Shown here one piece after another: positions 33,391 through 45,999 of a stretch of 64,000 nucleotides of DNA (its first letter is position 1; every line of letters starts with the position of its first letter). The notes under the pieces are model-generated. The model made no database searches, was not told the DNA's origin, and was given only the letters and a program-made list of their open reading frames with translations. Where the stretch lies: contig NC_081409.1 of the NCBI RefSeq assembly GCF_030272615.1, positions 205,093,364 to 205,157,363 of the forward strand. Reading direction: 5' to 3'. The stretch is from Cryptomeria japonica (lineage: Eukaryota; Streptophyta; Pinopsida; Cupressales; Cupressaceae). The position numbers and the translations under genes are program-made.

Positions 33391-35600
33391 TTTGGCCAGA
33401 GAGAAGCAAATCAAAATCATAAAGAAGACAAGGATCAATAAGAAAAGACCATTTAGGATGTGGATTGGCACTTAATGAAAAGGAAAAGTAATAATAATCA
33501 TATTAATGGTTAGGGTAGGTAACTAGTAATTAGATTAATGTTTGGAGGTATAATTAAAGAGGAATTTTTAGGTAAAGGTATTAATCAATTCATAAGCTTC
33601 AGATGCTAACGCAAGACTACTTGGAAAAGAAATAACAAAATTTATAAGACTTGTGTATCAAACAAACATGATAGTGCCATAACTTTTATCAAGTTGGGAC
33701 ACCAATTTTACAAGGGTGGATCGTGTAAGTGACCTAATAACTTGAGTTGGTTCACATAGGAAACCCTAGGATCTCTTTCATGAGAAGACTATATATTAGG
33801 TTCTCTTAGAGTTAAAAGAATAAAAATACGGTTTCAAAGAATGGAGGAGATGCACTTGTATGCATTTTGCAAGAATAGTTAATATATCAGTAAGGGTCTT
33901 AAAGAAATAAGAGAGCTTGGACATAAATGTATGGGAGCTAGAGAGAGTTATTCATTTCATGTGAGTTGCGAGCTGAACCACCAAATTATCATTAGAACAC
34001 CATCTAGGCTTGTGTAACCTTTGACACTTACCTATTTTCCCCCTTAGGTATGATGATCTTTATAGAGTGTGCACCTCATACCCAAAATAGGAATGTAGGA
34101 TTCACATTTATCCATACATACCCATTTTTTCTCTCCTACTAACTAAAGAAAAAAACCTTCAAACCATCTATTGGTTCCTTTTCATTCCACCCTTAATGAG
34201 CTAAGGGGTGACACAACACTTAGACCTATGGATCAGGTCAATTGAGGTAAGGTGATAGCCTCATGATTGAACTAAGGGCAAAGAAACCCAATGTGACAAG
34301 GTTGGACTTAGGAGAGTAATTTTAATGAGGGTATTAAAGAATGGTTAATCTCTTTCATAAATAGTACTACAAGGAAAAACTAACTCCAACTAATACAATG
34401 CATCAACCTAATTTTTGGTTACTAACTCAAATACAACTAGCTTCACACTAGTTTGTAGCTATAGACCCTAGACAAGTGGAGAATTGGTAAATTCAAATAA
34501 ACATATATATTAGTGTATATTTGATATGTTTTGCTAGCTACAAATATAAGATAATTCTTTCATTTCCTGTGAGAAAAAATTCAATTTGAGACTAATAATA
34601 ATAATCATAGAGAAAGTAACCATTTAGTTGAGCCTCTATCATAAGACCTTGCTTTACAAATCCTAAATAATCAGGTCCCTTCATGTTTCAAGTTACGCAA
34701 TGTTGCATTCTTAATAAACCTTTCCAATTTCATAAAATCCACAAACTAGGTCAAAAAAAGAATCCCATTTACAAATAACTCATAATATGAAGTTTTAGTA
34801 TATTCTTTGAACATAAAACTAACCAACATTTGGAATAAGTATGAAAAATGTGCACCTAGAAATTTTTGAAATTACTTGATACTCACAAGATAAAATGGAG
34901 ATAGATTACAAAGAAAACATGAAAGTCTTCTACTGATTTAATAAATGGATAGGATAATATCAGTGTAAAAAATAGATTGAGAATGTCATAAGTAATATAA
35001 CTAATTTTCTTGCTGAAATATTAGTATGTAGGCTTAGTTGTTTAGTATTATTATGTGAAGGCTTGGCTTCGTATAGAGTGGGTCTTTCCACATCTTATGA
35101 CTATGTAGCTAATTATTTGAACCCTAAATAAACTCTTTCTATCGATTCTCCACTTAGACTGGCCTCGATTTTCTACACTGCAAGGTTAATTAATTTTGAT
35201 TATTATTTTATGACTACAATAGTTCTTAATATAGTATAATCTTATTGGTTTATCTTGAAAAATTGTGTTTTTAATTGAATTGGAGATTTTTAACTTTCTC
35301 ATTACCAAGAAAGGTGCAATAAGTGATGAAAATGATCATTAATTGGTATGTACATTTATTATAAATTCATCTCATGTGTATTCATTGTTTGAAGTTTGGT
35401 GGTAAATTATAGCAATCATATACCTTTCCCAAAGTAAAAGTCTCATTTCTAGAGCTAGCAAGTAAGATATGAGTACAAGTGATAGATAAGTATTGAAGAT
35501 TTTATTAAAACACTAAAAATAAATTAACATTTAATATATATGTTATATATTGATAATTATAACATAGAATAAATTGATATTAATAAATTAAGTGTGGGAC
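33391..35600. other. Intergenic DNA, nothing recognised
   Basis: More than 2 kb of AT-rich sequence without a gene, repeat or RNA gene that I can identify. Confidence 0.5.
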
Positions 35601-35609
35601 CATGAGTAG

Positions 35610-35903
35610 ATGTACCCAAAATTCATTATTGATAAGATAAGTGATGTGTTGTGGATGGCTAAAATGATATTGGTTCATATATTAAGTGGTAATTGTGCTC
35701 AATTTCCAGATAGATCTTGCTACATGATGTCTTGTCATGAAGTACAATACCATAATTCTAATGGTGTAATGTGGTTTTGTTACTTTATTGATAGAAAGAA
35801 GTTTCTTGTGAATAGATGCAAGGTGATAGATAGTGGTTACATCTTAGCAATCATTTTAAGTGAGAGCTATAGGTATGAAAATAAATATTTGACAAAAGTG
35901 TAG
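35610..35903 (+). other. Short open frame of unknown status
   Basis: A 97-codon frame in AT-rich DNA (MYPKFIIDKISDV...NKYLTKV). It has several Cys residues but no motif I recognise, and there are no neighbouring coding blocks. It is as likely to be a chance frame or a scrap of an element as a gene. Confidence 0.2.
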
Positions 35904-35904
35904 T

Positions 35905-36115
35905 AGAAAATATGCTTCATTTACCTTTGGTAGTGGTTACAAAACCCTCTTATAATTGTTACATGGGTACAATTACTACATTTCCCTCAAATAATGGTTA
36001 AAAGTATAATTGCTATAAGTATCTCAAGTAGTGGTTGTGGTTGTAGTTATTGTAGGTATAGTTAGTTGTAGTTGTGGGAGTAGTTGTTATAAGTCCCTTA
36101 GGTAATGGCTACAAA
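35905..36115. repeat. Degenerate GTGGTTACAA-type repeats
   Basis: Words such as TAGTGGTTACAAAA, AATGGTTAAAAG, AGTAGTGGTTGTGGTTGTAG and GTAATGGCTACAAAAG recur at irregular steps of about 60-70 bp. This looks like an old tandem repeat. Confidence 0.45.
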
Positions 36116-36689
36116 AGATAGGCATTGAAAAATGATTTCAGAAAGTTAATCAAAGAATTGTTCAATGAAAACTCATTCTGCATGGAAAATAATAAAAAGA
36201 GAGCTATGATCGATTTTGCTTTTACACAATGTGAGATCACCTGGTAGTGGCCTTCTCAACTAAGTTAGATAATATTAGAGGAAACTAGACTCTTTGGAAG
36301 CCGAGAACCCAAAACTTATGCTACAATAGAGTGAGATACTAGTAGTGACTCAGACATATAAAGATTATAAAGCTAGTTTGCAACCTAGTCAACATAGGAA
36401 AGGGTGACAAAGTGGACTTAGCAAGTGTAGCACTTTAACAATAGTCTTATTTGATCGATGAAATATTTGTTCAAACTTTGATGTTTTATAATGTTAAACT
36501 TTTTAATGTTTTAAAAGACTTGTTTAAAGATTCAATTATGTAGTTACATTTTTAAAAAAAAAATTAAATTAAATATGTAACCAGAAGAGATTACAAGGCT
36601 TGATTATTATTATTTTTGTTACATGGCTTTAAGGGAAGGATAGTACTAATTATTATTTTATTTTTATTTTAAGAAATTTTTTGTGCTCA

Positions 36690-38170
36690 TAAGTTTTAAT
36701 GTCAAGATTTTGAGATTTATGGTGGTCTATGTGCAACAATTAATTTCCATGTTATCCTTCTTTTGTGTGTAAGTGGTAACAATTTGAATGTTTACTTTCT
36801 TCTTAATGTGTCACGCTCTTTGATTTAAAGGATTTTATTTCTCAATTGATATTTCAAGTTGTGTTCTAAAACATTATTTTGGGATTCATATTTATATGCA
36901 TTAGATACCTCAATGTTATTTATTGTATTATTCTAAATAAGTGTTGGACACCTTTCTTGCTTCCTAGTTAAAAGAAAGTCATTATTTTATTGTTAAAAAA
37001 ATAAAATTTGATCTTACGAGGCAATTATACCTCCAAAATTTAGAGGGAAGTTGATAAATGTATAAATTACATAATTGTTGGTGGTGATAGTCTTTATTAC
37101 TAAGGATGATAGAGTTGGAAATTATAAATATCATGTAAAGACAAATCTATTAACCAACAAGCAATATGACTGATTATTTTTCATCCATCTTTTTTTATGA
37201 AATCAAAGCTAATTACAAATGACAATGTTCAGTTTTCAAATATAATTTTATATGATTCGATATTTTTCTGCTATTTATTAATTAATATATGAGAAGGGTA
37301 TGTGCAGGATCATGGTGGGACAAACATGCCCTTAAGTGGCAATGAAAATCAGAAAAACAAAGTTAGGCAACTTGACATAAAAATTTGAATAAGTTACCAA
37401 CATTATTTAAAAACATGTAAGAATAGAATCTGTAACAAATTGAATGTAGTTTCTAAGCTACTAGTTGTTTTCTCAAAAAAAAATAAAAAATTATTTGGCA
37501 AAAAATTGAAATTTCAATGCAATAGTACTAAAATTTCAGGAAAAAGATAAGAAGCAACTATTTGTTTGACCAACCTAACCACAATCAAATCATAATATTT
37601 TTTTTATAAGATTTTAGATATAAGTAGAAGACTCATTTCCGGATGTGATAAATATTTTTTGTATTTTTTTAAAATAAATAATTAATTATAATTTTTTCAC
37701 TACAACTTTTTAAATATATACAAACTTGTATGTTTGTCCACCATAACTTGGTCAAAAATTTATGAAATTCATTTTTTCTTTTTTCAATCCTATAGTATAA
37801 GAAGCATAGAATGTGATGCATGTTTCGGATTAAAAAAATGTGATAAAATTTGAAAGTTATAAATATTTTTCAATCAACCTATCAATCAGGACTTTAGTCA
37901 AGATATCGCCAGTTTTTGGCCCTCATGGTCTTGCACATACCCATAAAACTAATCCATAAACTTGAAATGTTAGGTATTAGTATTTTTTAGTAACTTACAT
38001 TTTTTTAAAGTGTGTGTAATAAGTCTAGTATTTTTTTTACACAATAAAAACCATTTAATGATTTATTTAGCTCATATTATGTTTGTTATACATGATGGGT
38101 TTTTTAAATGGCAATTAGAGCCAATAAAAAAATAATATAAAAATATTTGGAAAATAATAAAACATATCCT
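36690..38170. repeat. Segmental duplication, copy 2 (with TIR element)
   Basis: Paralogous to 25,312-28,680. It lacks the small LTR element: the site GCTAATTACAAATGACAATG near 37,208 corresponds to the interrupted site of copy 1. It carries its own insertion at 37,296-37,942. Both copies have a few additional short indels, for example about 40 extra bases near 37,110 here. Confidence 0.8.
37296..37942. mobile_element. 647-bp TIR element (MITE-like)
   Basis: Starts GGGTATGTGCAGGATCATGG and ends with the near inverse. The reverse complement of the last bases is GGGTATGTGCAAGACCATGA, so the TIRs match at 17 of 20 positions. The sequence is absent from the paralogous position near 28,470 in copy 1. 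The interior is AT-rich with no transposase. Bases beside the ends (GAGAA and ATAAA) do not give a clear target duplication, so the superfamily is open. Confidence 0.7.
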
Positions 38171-38396
38171 CATTAATCTTCAACAATATACATCTTTCCC
38201 CAAAATAAATTGAAAAAATGTTTTTATTTAGGTCAAATAGTGTTTTTTTTAAAAATCAAGTGCTATCTTTGATGGGGATAGCTCCTTATATTATATATGA
38301 AAAGATATTACAATCATAGTCCCACTAACAGAAAAACTCCCTACATACACAAAGCTAAAACATAAACTATTATAACAAGACACTTCATAGGCCCGA

Positions 38397-38714
38397 TTAT
38401 AAAAGCCTCAAGATGGTAGCAACCCAAGACCTTATCAACGCCACCCAATCAATACTGCCCTCCGAAAGCCAACCCTCCTCTATCCGCATCATCCGCTTGA
38501 AGGGGTCCATGTCATCATTATTTACACCCACTCGAAACACTTCCCAGGCATTATTCATGAACTCCTCCTTCTTGGCTTTGAGGGCTACTACAGCAACCTG
38601 TTCTTTGTCCTCCAAATCTGAGCATTCAACATCCGACAGAAAAACTGTAGTGTTAAAAAAGGGACCCAGTACGCTGGCCCGTTCCTCTTCCACCTCCATG
38701 ACCAAACCTCCCAT
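38397..38714 (-). other. Open frame in the LINE 3' region
   Basis: 105 codons (MGGLVMEVEEERAS...) between RNase H and the A tail. It is acidic and protein-like (KKEEFMNNAWEVFRVGV), without a known domain. It may be part of an unusually long C-terminal or 3' untranslated region of about 1.2 kb. Whether it belongs to ORF2 cannot be decided because frames are broken between 38,715 and 39,450. Confidence 0.3.
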
Positions 38715-39449
38715 GACATCTACATCAATCTCCCTAATAAATCCAATGATTTTTTCGATACATGCCTCCTTGGATGGAAAAACATCAACCAGTAGACACA
38801 GAATTATTTTATAGATTTTCCCATCGCACTAGTGCCTATCCTCGCTAAGTGCGCCCTCCACTATTCCATAGATCACCTCAAGACCATCTGTCTCGAAGTC
38901 GAACAATCTATCACACTATTCCTCCAATGTATCCTCTCTGCAGATGCAGCTAAGCCCGAATCCATGCACCATCTTCCTCCACAATGAGCAAAAACATCGG
39001 TGCCCCTTGCATTATATAAATCCACCATTTCCATTAGATTCATTTGAACTCAGGTTTCAATGTGTCATGATTGTCTTTCACCATCTCTGCAATCACCAGA
39101 ATCCCAATAACCAGAGAAAAATCCATCAACCTGAGTCCGTATATACACCTGCCCTGCCCTCAAACAACGAAGCTGATAAGAGAGTACTTCTTATCCCAAT
39201 GGTTCCTATCCGCAGTTGGGATTACCTGATCCCCATCCTTGGGATCTTATCTCTATCAACTTCCAAAAAATTACTCAGGTCCTTGTACACTGAATCTGCC
39301 ACCGATATGGACTTCATCTAAGATTTGATTACACCCTGGTTAGCATGAAATTCCATCGCATGATTTCCTTCATGATATATGTGATTTACCTGATAGTCTT
39401 CCAACTTTTGAATAAGTTGGTCTATTCTCGAGATCCATGTGTTAAGCCT

Positions 39450-42400
39450 CTAGTTGGTAAATATTTTTTTGTTAACACCATTTAGTATAATTTGAGAGTC
39501 CCCTTCGATAACAACTTTTGTTTTTTTGTTAGCAATAACCCATTTAAGCCCCTCCTCTAACGTGGTTATTTCTGCCACATTGTTGGAAACAATTCCTGAA
39601 GGCCCACATATAGCCCCTACAAAACTACCTTCCTCATCTCTGACCATAGCCCCAAAACTCAACAAACCCAGATTGCCATGGCTAGCACCATCAAAGTTTA
39701 GCTTTTTCCAACCAGGAGGCGACGGACTCCATTTGGTGTTCTTCCTTCCAGTCGATTTATCCTTTAATCTGTGCTGACTTGACTATTTCAAATTCCATAC
39801 CTGTTCCATTTCCATATCCCGCTTGGAGTATAATCTATAGCTCTATCCATATATATTAGCATTTATATTTTCTTCAATTGCCGACTGGACTCTATTGATG
39901 AGTATTGTAACCTCCAATTCTTCCTCCCTGAAAATTCTTTTGTTTCATTCTTTCCAAATTTGTCATGCGACCATTGATGGTCCTGTGATCCACAAGCTGC
40001 CCCACTTTGATTTTTTACCCCCATAGGCCAAGCAAATATGAAATCTTTGAAAGTACAACTATGAACCATGTGATTCTGCAACATTCTTAAAAGCCAATCC
40101 CAACATTTCGTTGAATATTTGCATCTGTATAAGAGGTGATCAACTGTTTCTTCCTCTTCATTGCATAGATAACATCTGATAGGCCCTGATATACCAATTT
40201 TTTTTATCATGTCACTTGTCAGTACCCTTCCATGTAGCACAATCCATAAGAATGCACCAGCTTTTGGGAGTACCCTTTTATCCCAACATAGGATCGCTGG
40301 CCAATTACTGTCTTTTTGTCTCCTTCTTTGCAATTCATAGCCCAAATTTACAATGTAGTTACCTAATTTTGCTGCATCCCATATAAGTGTGTCCTCCTCA
40401 TTTGAGATATGAACCTTCCTGCCTTTTAAAATCTCTAGTAGTTTCAAACAGTTGCCCATGTTCCATAAGCCAACCATTTTCCAAATAATTGGTTCCTTCT
40501 GGGAATCCAATTGCCCAAAATAGTCTGCCACAAACATACCTGCCTCTGCCTCCACCTGATTGACCCAATATTGACCTTCCATCACAACTACCAATGTCTC
40601 ATCCCCACACCAAGAATCTCTCCAGAACTTAGCCTTTTTCTCGTCGCTAATCTTCCATGTAAGATGTTCTGTAATTATTTTCCTACTCTCCCAAATAAAT
40701 CTCCAAATTGTTGAACCTCCTGGGGTGTTTTCCATAGTAAATATTCTTTCAATCTCATTCCCATCTAGATACTTATTTTCCATCAGTCTGCACCATCCCT
40801 TGTGGGGATATTTATATATTTTCCAAGCTAATTTAGCTCCAAGGGCCAAATTCTGAAGACTCATTTTTCTCAAACCTGCCCCACCATCTTCCTTTAACAA
40901 ACATATCGTGTCCCAATTGATTAAGGGAATTTTTTTCCCTCTTTATGACGTTCCCAAATGAATTTTTTCAGCATCCCATCTAGAGCAGTAGCCGCCTTGC
41001 TAGACAATCTATAACAAGACATGAAATAAGTTGGGACAGCTGAGAGTACCGACCTAATAATTTGTAATCTCCCGGGTTGAGTCAACCATTTATTTTTCCA
41101 AGAGGTTGATTTTGTTTGGCACTTGTTTATCACCTCTTCCCATATTTTAGTATCAACTCTCCCAGCAAACAATGGCACCACTAAAAAATTTATAGGAAAA
41201 CTGCCTTAACCATAATCCAAGATGCTCTTGATCTTCAATTATGTCCTTTTGTTTGAATTTAGAAAATATATCATTGATTTTTGTTTATTCATACTCTGAC
41301 TAGAGCATTCCTCATAATCATCTAGCACCTTTTTTATTATCAGAGCTTCTCTTTTTGAAGCTTCTCCAAATAATATTGTGTCATCCACAAACTGCGAATG
41401 TGACACAAGTTCCATATTCCCATTGATAGAAATACCTTTCCATGCCCCCTATCCAACTCTATATTTGATACTCCTTCCAAGCACTTCTGTCGTCAATACA
41501 AACAAAAATGGTGACAAGGGATCTCCTTGTCTTAACCCGTTAGTAGCCTGGAAAAACCGCTAATGGTCCCGTTGACAATCACAGAGTAATTCACAGATGA
41601 AACACAATGTTTTATACAATCCAACCACCTTTGCTTAAAACCAATTTTTTTAAGAACCTCAAAAATAAAATTCCAAGATACCCGATCATATGCTTTGCTC
41701 ACATCTAGCTTAATGATCATACCTTTAGCTTTAGAATTATGCATTGTATGAATAGTCTCCACTGCCATGATTATATTGTTCGTTATCTCTCACCTCGGGG
41801 TGAAGTGATGCTGCTCCGACGAGATGATCTTCATCAAAATTGGTTTGAGTCTATTCACCATCGACTTGGAAATGATTTTATATATAGAATTGCATAAGGA
41901 TATGGGTCTGTAATCTGTCATTGAAATGCAGTCTTACTTCTTTGGAATAAGGGCAATGTTAATATGGCTGATCACTTTTACAAATCTCCCCTGTTTTCTA
42001 AAATCCTCCACCACTTTGAAGATGTCATCACCCATAAAACTCCAACATTTCTGGAAATATTCCATTGTAATTCCATTCAGACTGGGGGTTTTGCCTGGAT
42101 GTATGTCAAACACTTCTTTTCTCACATCCTCTTTAGTAAAAGGGCTCGACAGATATTTTTTATCCTCATCGGAGATCTCTTGCTATATAACATCCACCAT
42201 CCGAGCTGATTGAATATTTTTCACTCCATTGTCATTTCCCAACAATATTTTGAAATTATTAACTGCTATCTCTTCTATAGCCTCAAAGGAAGAATAAAAT
42301 TTGACATTTTGATCCATGACAGTATCAATTCTATTTCTATCACGCTTTGTCTTGACCGAGGCATGTAAGAATTTTTTCTTTGCATCTCCTTCTTTGATCC

Positions 42401-43472
42401 AAAGTTCTCTGGATTTGTCTCTCCAAAATATTTCTTCTCTTAGTAAAACCTCTGCCAACTCCTCCCTTAGTGCTTTTTCTCTCAGGAATGTGTCATTGGT
42501 CATTCCCCTCAAAATGGTGACCGAATTTATTTGCAAAAGTGCTTCTTCAATTCGACTTTTTTCTTCAAAGATGTTTTTGAAGCAATCCCTATTCCACCTT
42601 TTGACTTTTTCCTTCATAAACTTCATTTGTTTTACAAAGCAAAAGCTAGGGGTACCCCTGAATATATTACTTTCTTTCCACCACCATTAAATATTGGACA
42701 GAAACTCCCCATCTCTCCACCACATACTTAGGAATTTGAAGCTGCTCTTCCCCTTAGGTAGGCCTTCACTCAAATTTAATCCCACAGGGAAATGATTGGA
42801 TAATGAAATAGGGAGAATGCATGCCTCCACTTGGAAGGAAGACCCCATCCAATATTCTCCAATAAAGTGCCTATCCAATCTTTCAAAAATATTTGCAAAG
42901 TTTTCTCTTCTATTGGTCCATGTGTATCGGCCATTTTTGGGCATAACATCCACTAAATGATTTAGTTCTACAAAGTCTCTGAAATCATCCATCACCTTAT
43001 TAGTCATTCTCAAACCACCCTTTTTCTCATCCAAATCCAATAAGGCATTAAAATCCCCTGCCACAACAGCCCTGTCACTCATTAAATCCCTAATCTTGTT
43101 TGTAAGAATATTCCATACCTTTGTCTTCTCTATAGTTTTGGATGGCCCGTATACATTGATTAATGGAAACTCTAAATTCTCCCTAATGTTGTAAACATTA
43201 CAAATCATCCAATTCTCTTCTTTCTCAGAGAGATTAACTTTCACACTATCTGGCTTCCATAAGATACCTAGCCCACCTACATAACCATTGGCCTCTTGAA
43301 AAACACCTTCCCAATCTCTACAGTGTTTTAAAAAACCTTCAGCGTTGTCCATGCTAAGTTTAGTTTCCTGCAACACTATGATTTCACTTTTGCTCCTACT
43401 TAACACTCATTTGACCAAGCGTCTTTTGTCAGGGGCTGAGAGGCCCCTGACATTCCAAGTAGTTATTTTCAT
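39450..43472 (-). pseudogene. LINE ORF2: endonuclease, RT, zf-RVT, RNase H
   Basis: Starts MKITTWNVRGLS at 43,472 and soon meets TGA near 43,405. The endonuclease (to about 42,690) keeps QETK, AGDFNALLD, a YTWTN...RLDR block and SNHFPV (SDH in active enzymes, so the Asp is lost). The linker has WRDKSRELWIKEGDAKKKFLH. RT blocks are PSLNGITMEYFQ (near 42,080), KLDVSKAYDRVSW (near 41,700), and GDPLSPFLF then QFVDDTILFG (41,398-41,369), the catalytic box with FVDD in place of FADD or YADD. Thumb and zf-RVT follow (RCYLCNEEEETVDHLLYRC, near 40,150). RNase H (GAMVRDEEG, VVIEGDSQ) ends at 39,450. At least five breaks separate these blocks. Confidence 0.9.
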
Positions 43473-44727
43473 GTCTCACCAAGGGAGACAAATCCTCCCT
43501 TGGCATTTTTCATAAACTCAATGACACTCACTATCCCTTTCTCTTTGGCTTTTTCCTCTCTCACTTTCCTATTGGTCCTTCTTCCACACACCCCTTTGGA
43601 TTTCCCTAACAGAGTGTTCGTAGATTGGTTGATACATCTTTGATCCACATTGACTAATTCATCTATAGACTTCAATTCTTCTTCCGATCCCAGATCATAC
43701 TCAATCTCGGTATTCGATGAACCTTTAAAGAGAGGCTTATGTATGGAAGTATTATCTAATCCAGTAGAAATTTCACACCCATTAGAGCCAGGCCCTGCCT
43801 CCAATCGGCCATCTTTTGAAAAATTGTCAATCTCCAACACTTGGTTCTTCAAAGAAACTTCCAAAGGAAAAGAATTGATTGCTTCATTATTCAATGACAC
43901 TCCATCTCCCTTGTTCAAGTTATCTTTGAATATAACTGCTTGTGATGATTGAGTTTCCATCTTTTTCCAAACTTTCTTCTCCTTTTTGGGTGGGTCACCT
44001 CTTGCTCTTCTGACAAACATTCTGCATTTCACCACCGAATGAAGGCTACTGCCACATCTAGAATAGGGATAAATAACCTTTTCAATCTCTACTTGCTACT
44101 TCCATTCGTCCATCGCGGTAGAAAGAATTATTTGTGACAGTATTCTTTGAACCGCAGCAATTCACAATATGGCGAATTTATAAAGGTTGTTTTCAATAAT
44201 CTGCTTGTCTATTTCCAATAGAGTGCCCAAAGATCTTCCAATTTTTTCCAACACTAGATCATCCCAATATTCAATCGAAAGGTTATATAGCCAAATCCAT
44301 ACCAGACTGTCATACACCGCTAAGGGAATAGGGTCAAAATTCGGGGTCCATGGCTGTAAATAAATTGGATTGCAATTGACAAACCAATTTTCTTGATTTA
44401 AAATCCTACATCTTTTGGATTCCTGGGCAAAGACAACCACAAATAAACCTTTTGGAATATATTTAACCACAATATCCTCACCCAATTTTTGAAAATCCTG
44501 TTATTGATTTCCATTCGGGACATTTTAGGGCCAATTATCCTTGCAATAACTGCAAAATCCTCCCACAAAGCTTTCTTAGCCGAGATTTCCATAGACAAAT
44601 TAATAACAAAATCACCTTTACTGCCTGTAAATCCTACTGAGATTGGTCATTCTTGGTTTCCCTCTTGCAATTCTTCATCTCCTTCATCTACCTTCCCCAA
44701 TTTTTCCAAAGCACTTTTTCCATCCAT
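43469..44727 (-). pseudogene. LINE ORF1: DUF4283-type RNA-binding protein
   Basis: Runs from ATG near 44,727 through a TGA near 44,640 and a frameshift near 44,485. It includes the DUF4283 core (SMEISAKKALWEDFAVIARI, then NQENWFVNCNPIYLQPWTP, DSLVWIWLYNLSIEYW) and, after another break near 44,160, a basic and acidic tail ending FVSLGET at 43,469. Its stop TGA overlaps the ORF2 ATG as ATGA (43,472-43,469). A CCHC knuckle is not obvious. Confidence 0.8.
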
Positions 44728-44775
44728 TTCCTTCAATTTTTTAAGGTCAAATAGTGCTTGTCATGCATGTGCATG

Positions 44776-44869
44776 TTTTTTTTTTATTGATAATGGGCAA
44801 AAGCCGATAAGGTGTACATACCCTACCCCCTTGTGGGATTTGAACTCACTAGGCCAACTCAGGTTGTAC
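44776..44869 (-). mobile_element. tRNA-type SINE (Au-like)
   Basis: About 93 bp on the minus strand ending in an A-rich tail. It contains GAGTTCAAATCCCAC (box B of a tRNA-type promoter, about 44,849-44,833) and GGGGTAGGGTATGTACACCT. These words resemble the Au SINE family of seed plants, recognised from memory. It is flanked by an exact repeat, GTCATGCATGTGCATG plus TT (44,760-44,777 and 44,870-44,887), its target duplication. The A box is not clear, so it may be 5'-truncated. Confidence 0.8.
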
Positions 44870-44889
44870 GTCATGCATGTGCATGTTAT

Positions 44890-45630
44890 GGTTGTGAAAA
44901 GGTGAATTTTAAATATGATTTTTGTATTTAAGCCTATACAAAATTAATTTGTGTCATTTGGGTATTAGAGTAAATTACATATTAAAAAACTAGACTCAAA
45001 ATCCTACATTTCATATGATTGAACTTGTTAAAAACTCTATGTGTAAGTGCTTCAATTTTTAGTTGAACTATGAAAAATTTTGATTTTCAAGAAAAACACT
45101 TCCACTTTTTGGCCAAACAGTGGACCTGAAATTTCTTGAACCTATGCAAATCAAGAGAGAATGTATGTTTCATGGCACTATACAAACCTTATCGATATCG
45201 ATACATATACATATCTTGTATGTATTCATAGCTTATATGATTTTTATTGTTTGCACATATTTTATCTCTTTATGCTTCCCTTTGTCTACCTCTCTCTATC
45301 ACTATCTCTCTCATATGTCTATGATGTGCATAAGGGTTGAATGGTGTATATGGAATGATATCATACAAGTATCATACACTTTGTGTGAAGCATGCATCAT
45401 GGATAATGTGTATCAAATGGTTATGACCATGTGTGTAGTCTTTTGATTCACACATCATGACCAACGACATTTAGTCTTGTGTATGACCATGAATTTTATA
45501 TGAAGGGTGTAATTAAATCTATGTGATTGTATTATAGGAGCATTTTCTTAAAGGTTTTAGTGGCATCTAAATCATTTTTTCATATGGATTTTGTTTGAAT
45601 ATTTGGTCAAGATCTTATGGTGTCCTTAGA
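44890..45630. other. Intergenic DNA, nothing recognised
   Basis: No convincing gene. A 108-codon frame at 45,120-45,446 is hydrophobic and low-complexity and lacks any motif. Confidence 0.45.
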
Positions 45631-45639
45631 GTACTTGTG

Positions 45640-45858
45640 GATGCAATTTGGTTGAGTGACACTGACTCTTATGAATGATGATTATATGAATTTTTCCTTA
45701 AGAATCTAATGATGATTGTTTCATTGAGTTGTACATGCATTTTCTTTCAAGGTGGCATCATGCATCATAATTGAATGACACTGAGTCTTATAAATGATGA
45801 TTGTATAATTTTTGTATGAAGCCCATAAAATGATATATATATATATATATATATATAT
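45640..45858. repeat. Imperfect 118-bp duplication and (AT)n
   Basis: TTGAGTGACACTGACTCTTA with ATGAATGATGATTATAT near 45,650 recurs as TTGAATGACACTGAGTCTTA near 45,771. A pure (AT)n run follows at 45,833-45,858. Confidence 0.65.
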
Positions 45859-45999
45859 TTCAAAGAGTTATAATATACTTTTAGCGTCGTAAATTGTATT
45901 TGCTTACAATTTTGTCCTCACCTAGGCCTTACTTTGGTGTTTTGGATTCTAATGCATGATTGCAGTGTTGATTTTGCTCACACCACATCCCAAACTCAC

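Larger units (their letters stand above)
38243..44743 (-). mobile_element. L1-type LINE, nearly full length, inactive
   Basis: On the minus strand, ORF1 starts near 44,727, ORF2 at 43,472, and the tail is the T8 at 38,243-38,250 (an A tail on the element strand). GGTCAAATAGTG flanks both ends (38,231-38,242 and 44,745-44,756; 13 bp if the preceding A is counted), a typical LINE target duplication. Domain order is DUF4283-type ORF1, then endonuclease, reverse transcriptase, zf-RVT and RNase H in ORF2, as in plant L1 elements. Stops and frameshifts are spread along it. The 5' leader is only about 16 bases, so it may be slightly 5'-truncated. Confidence 0.9.

Noticed and set aside
41926-44905. 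Plus-strand frames opposite the LINE
   Set aside because: Antisense shadows; endonuclease, RT and DUF4283 motifs are all on the minus strand.
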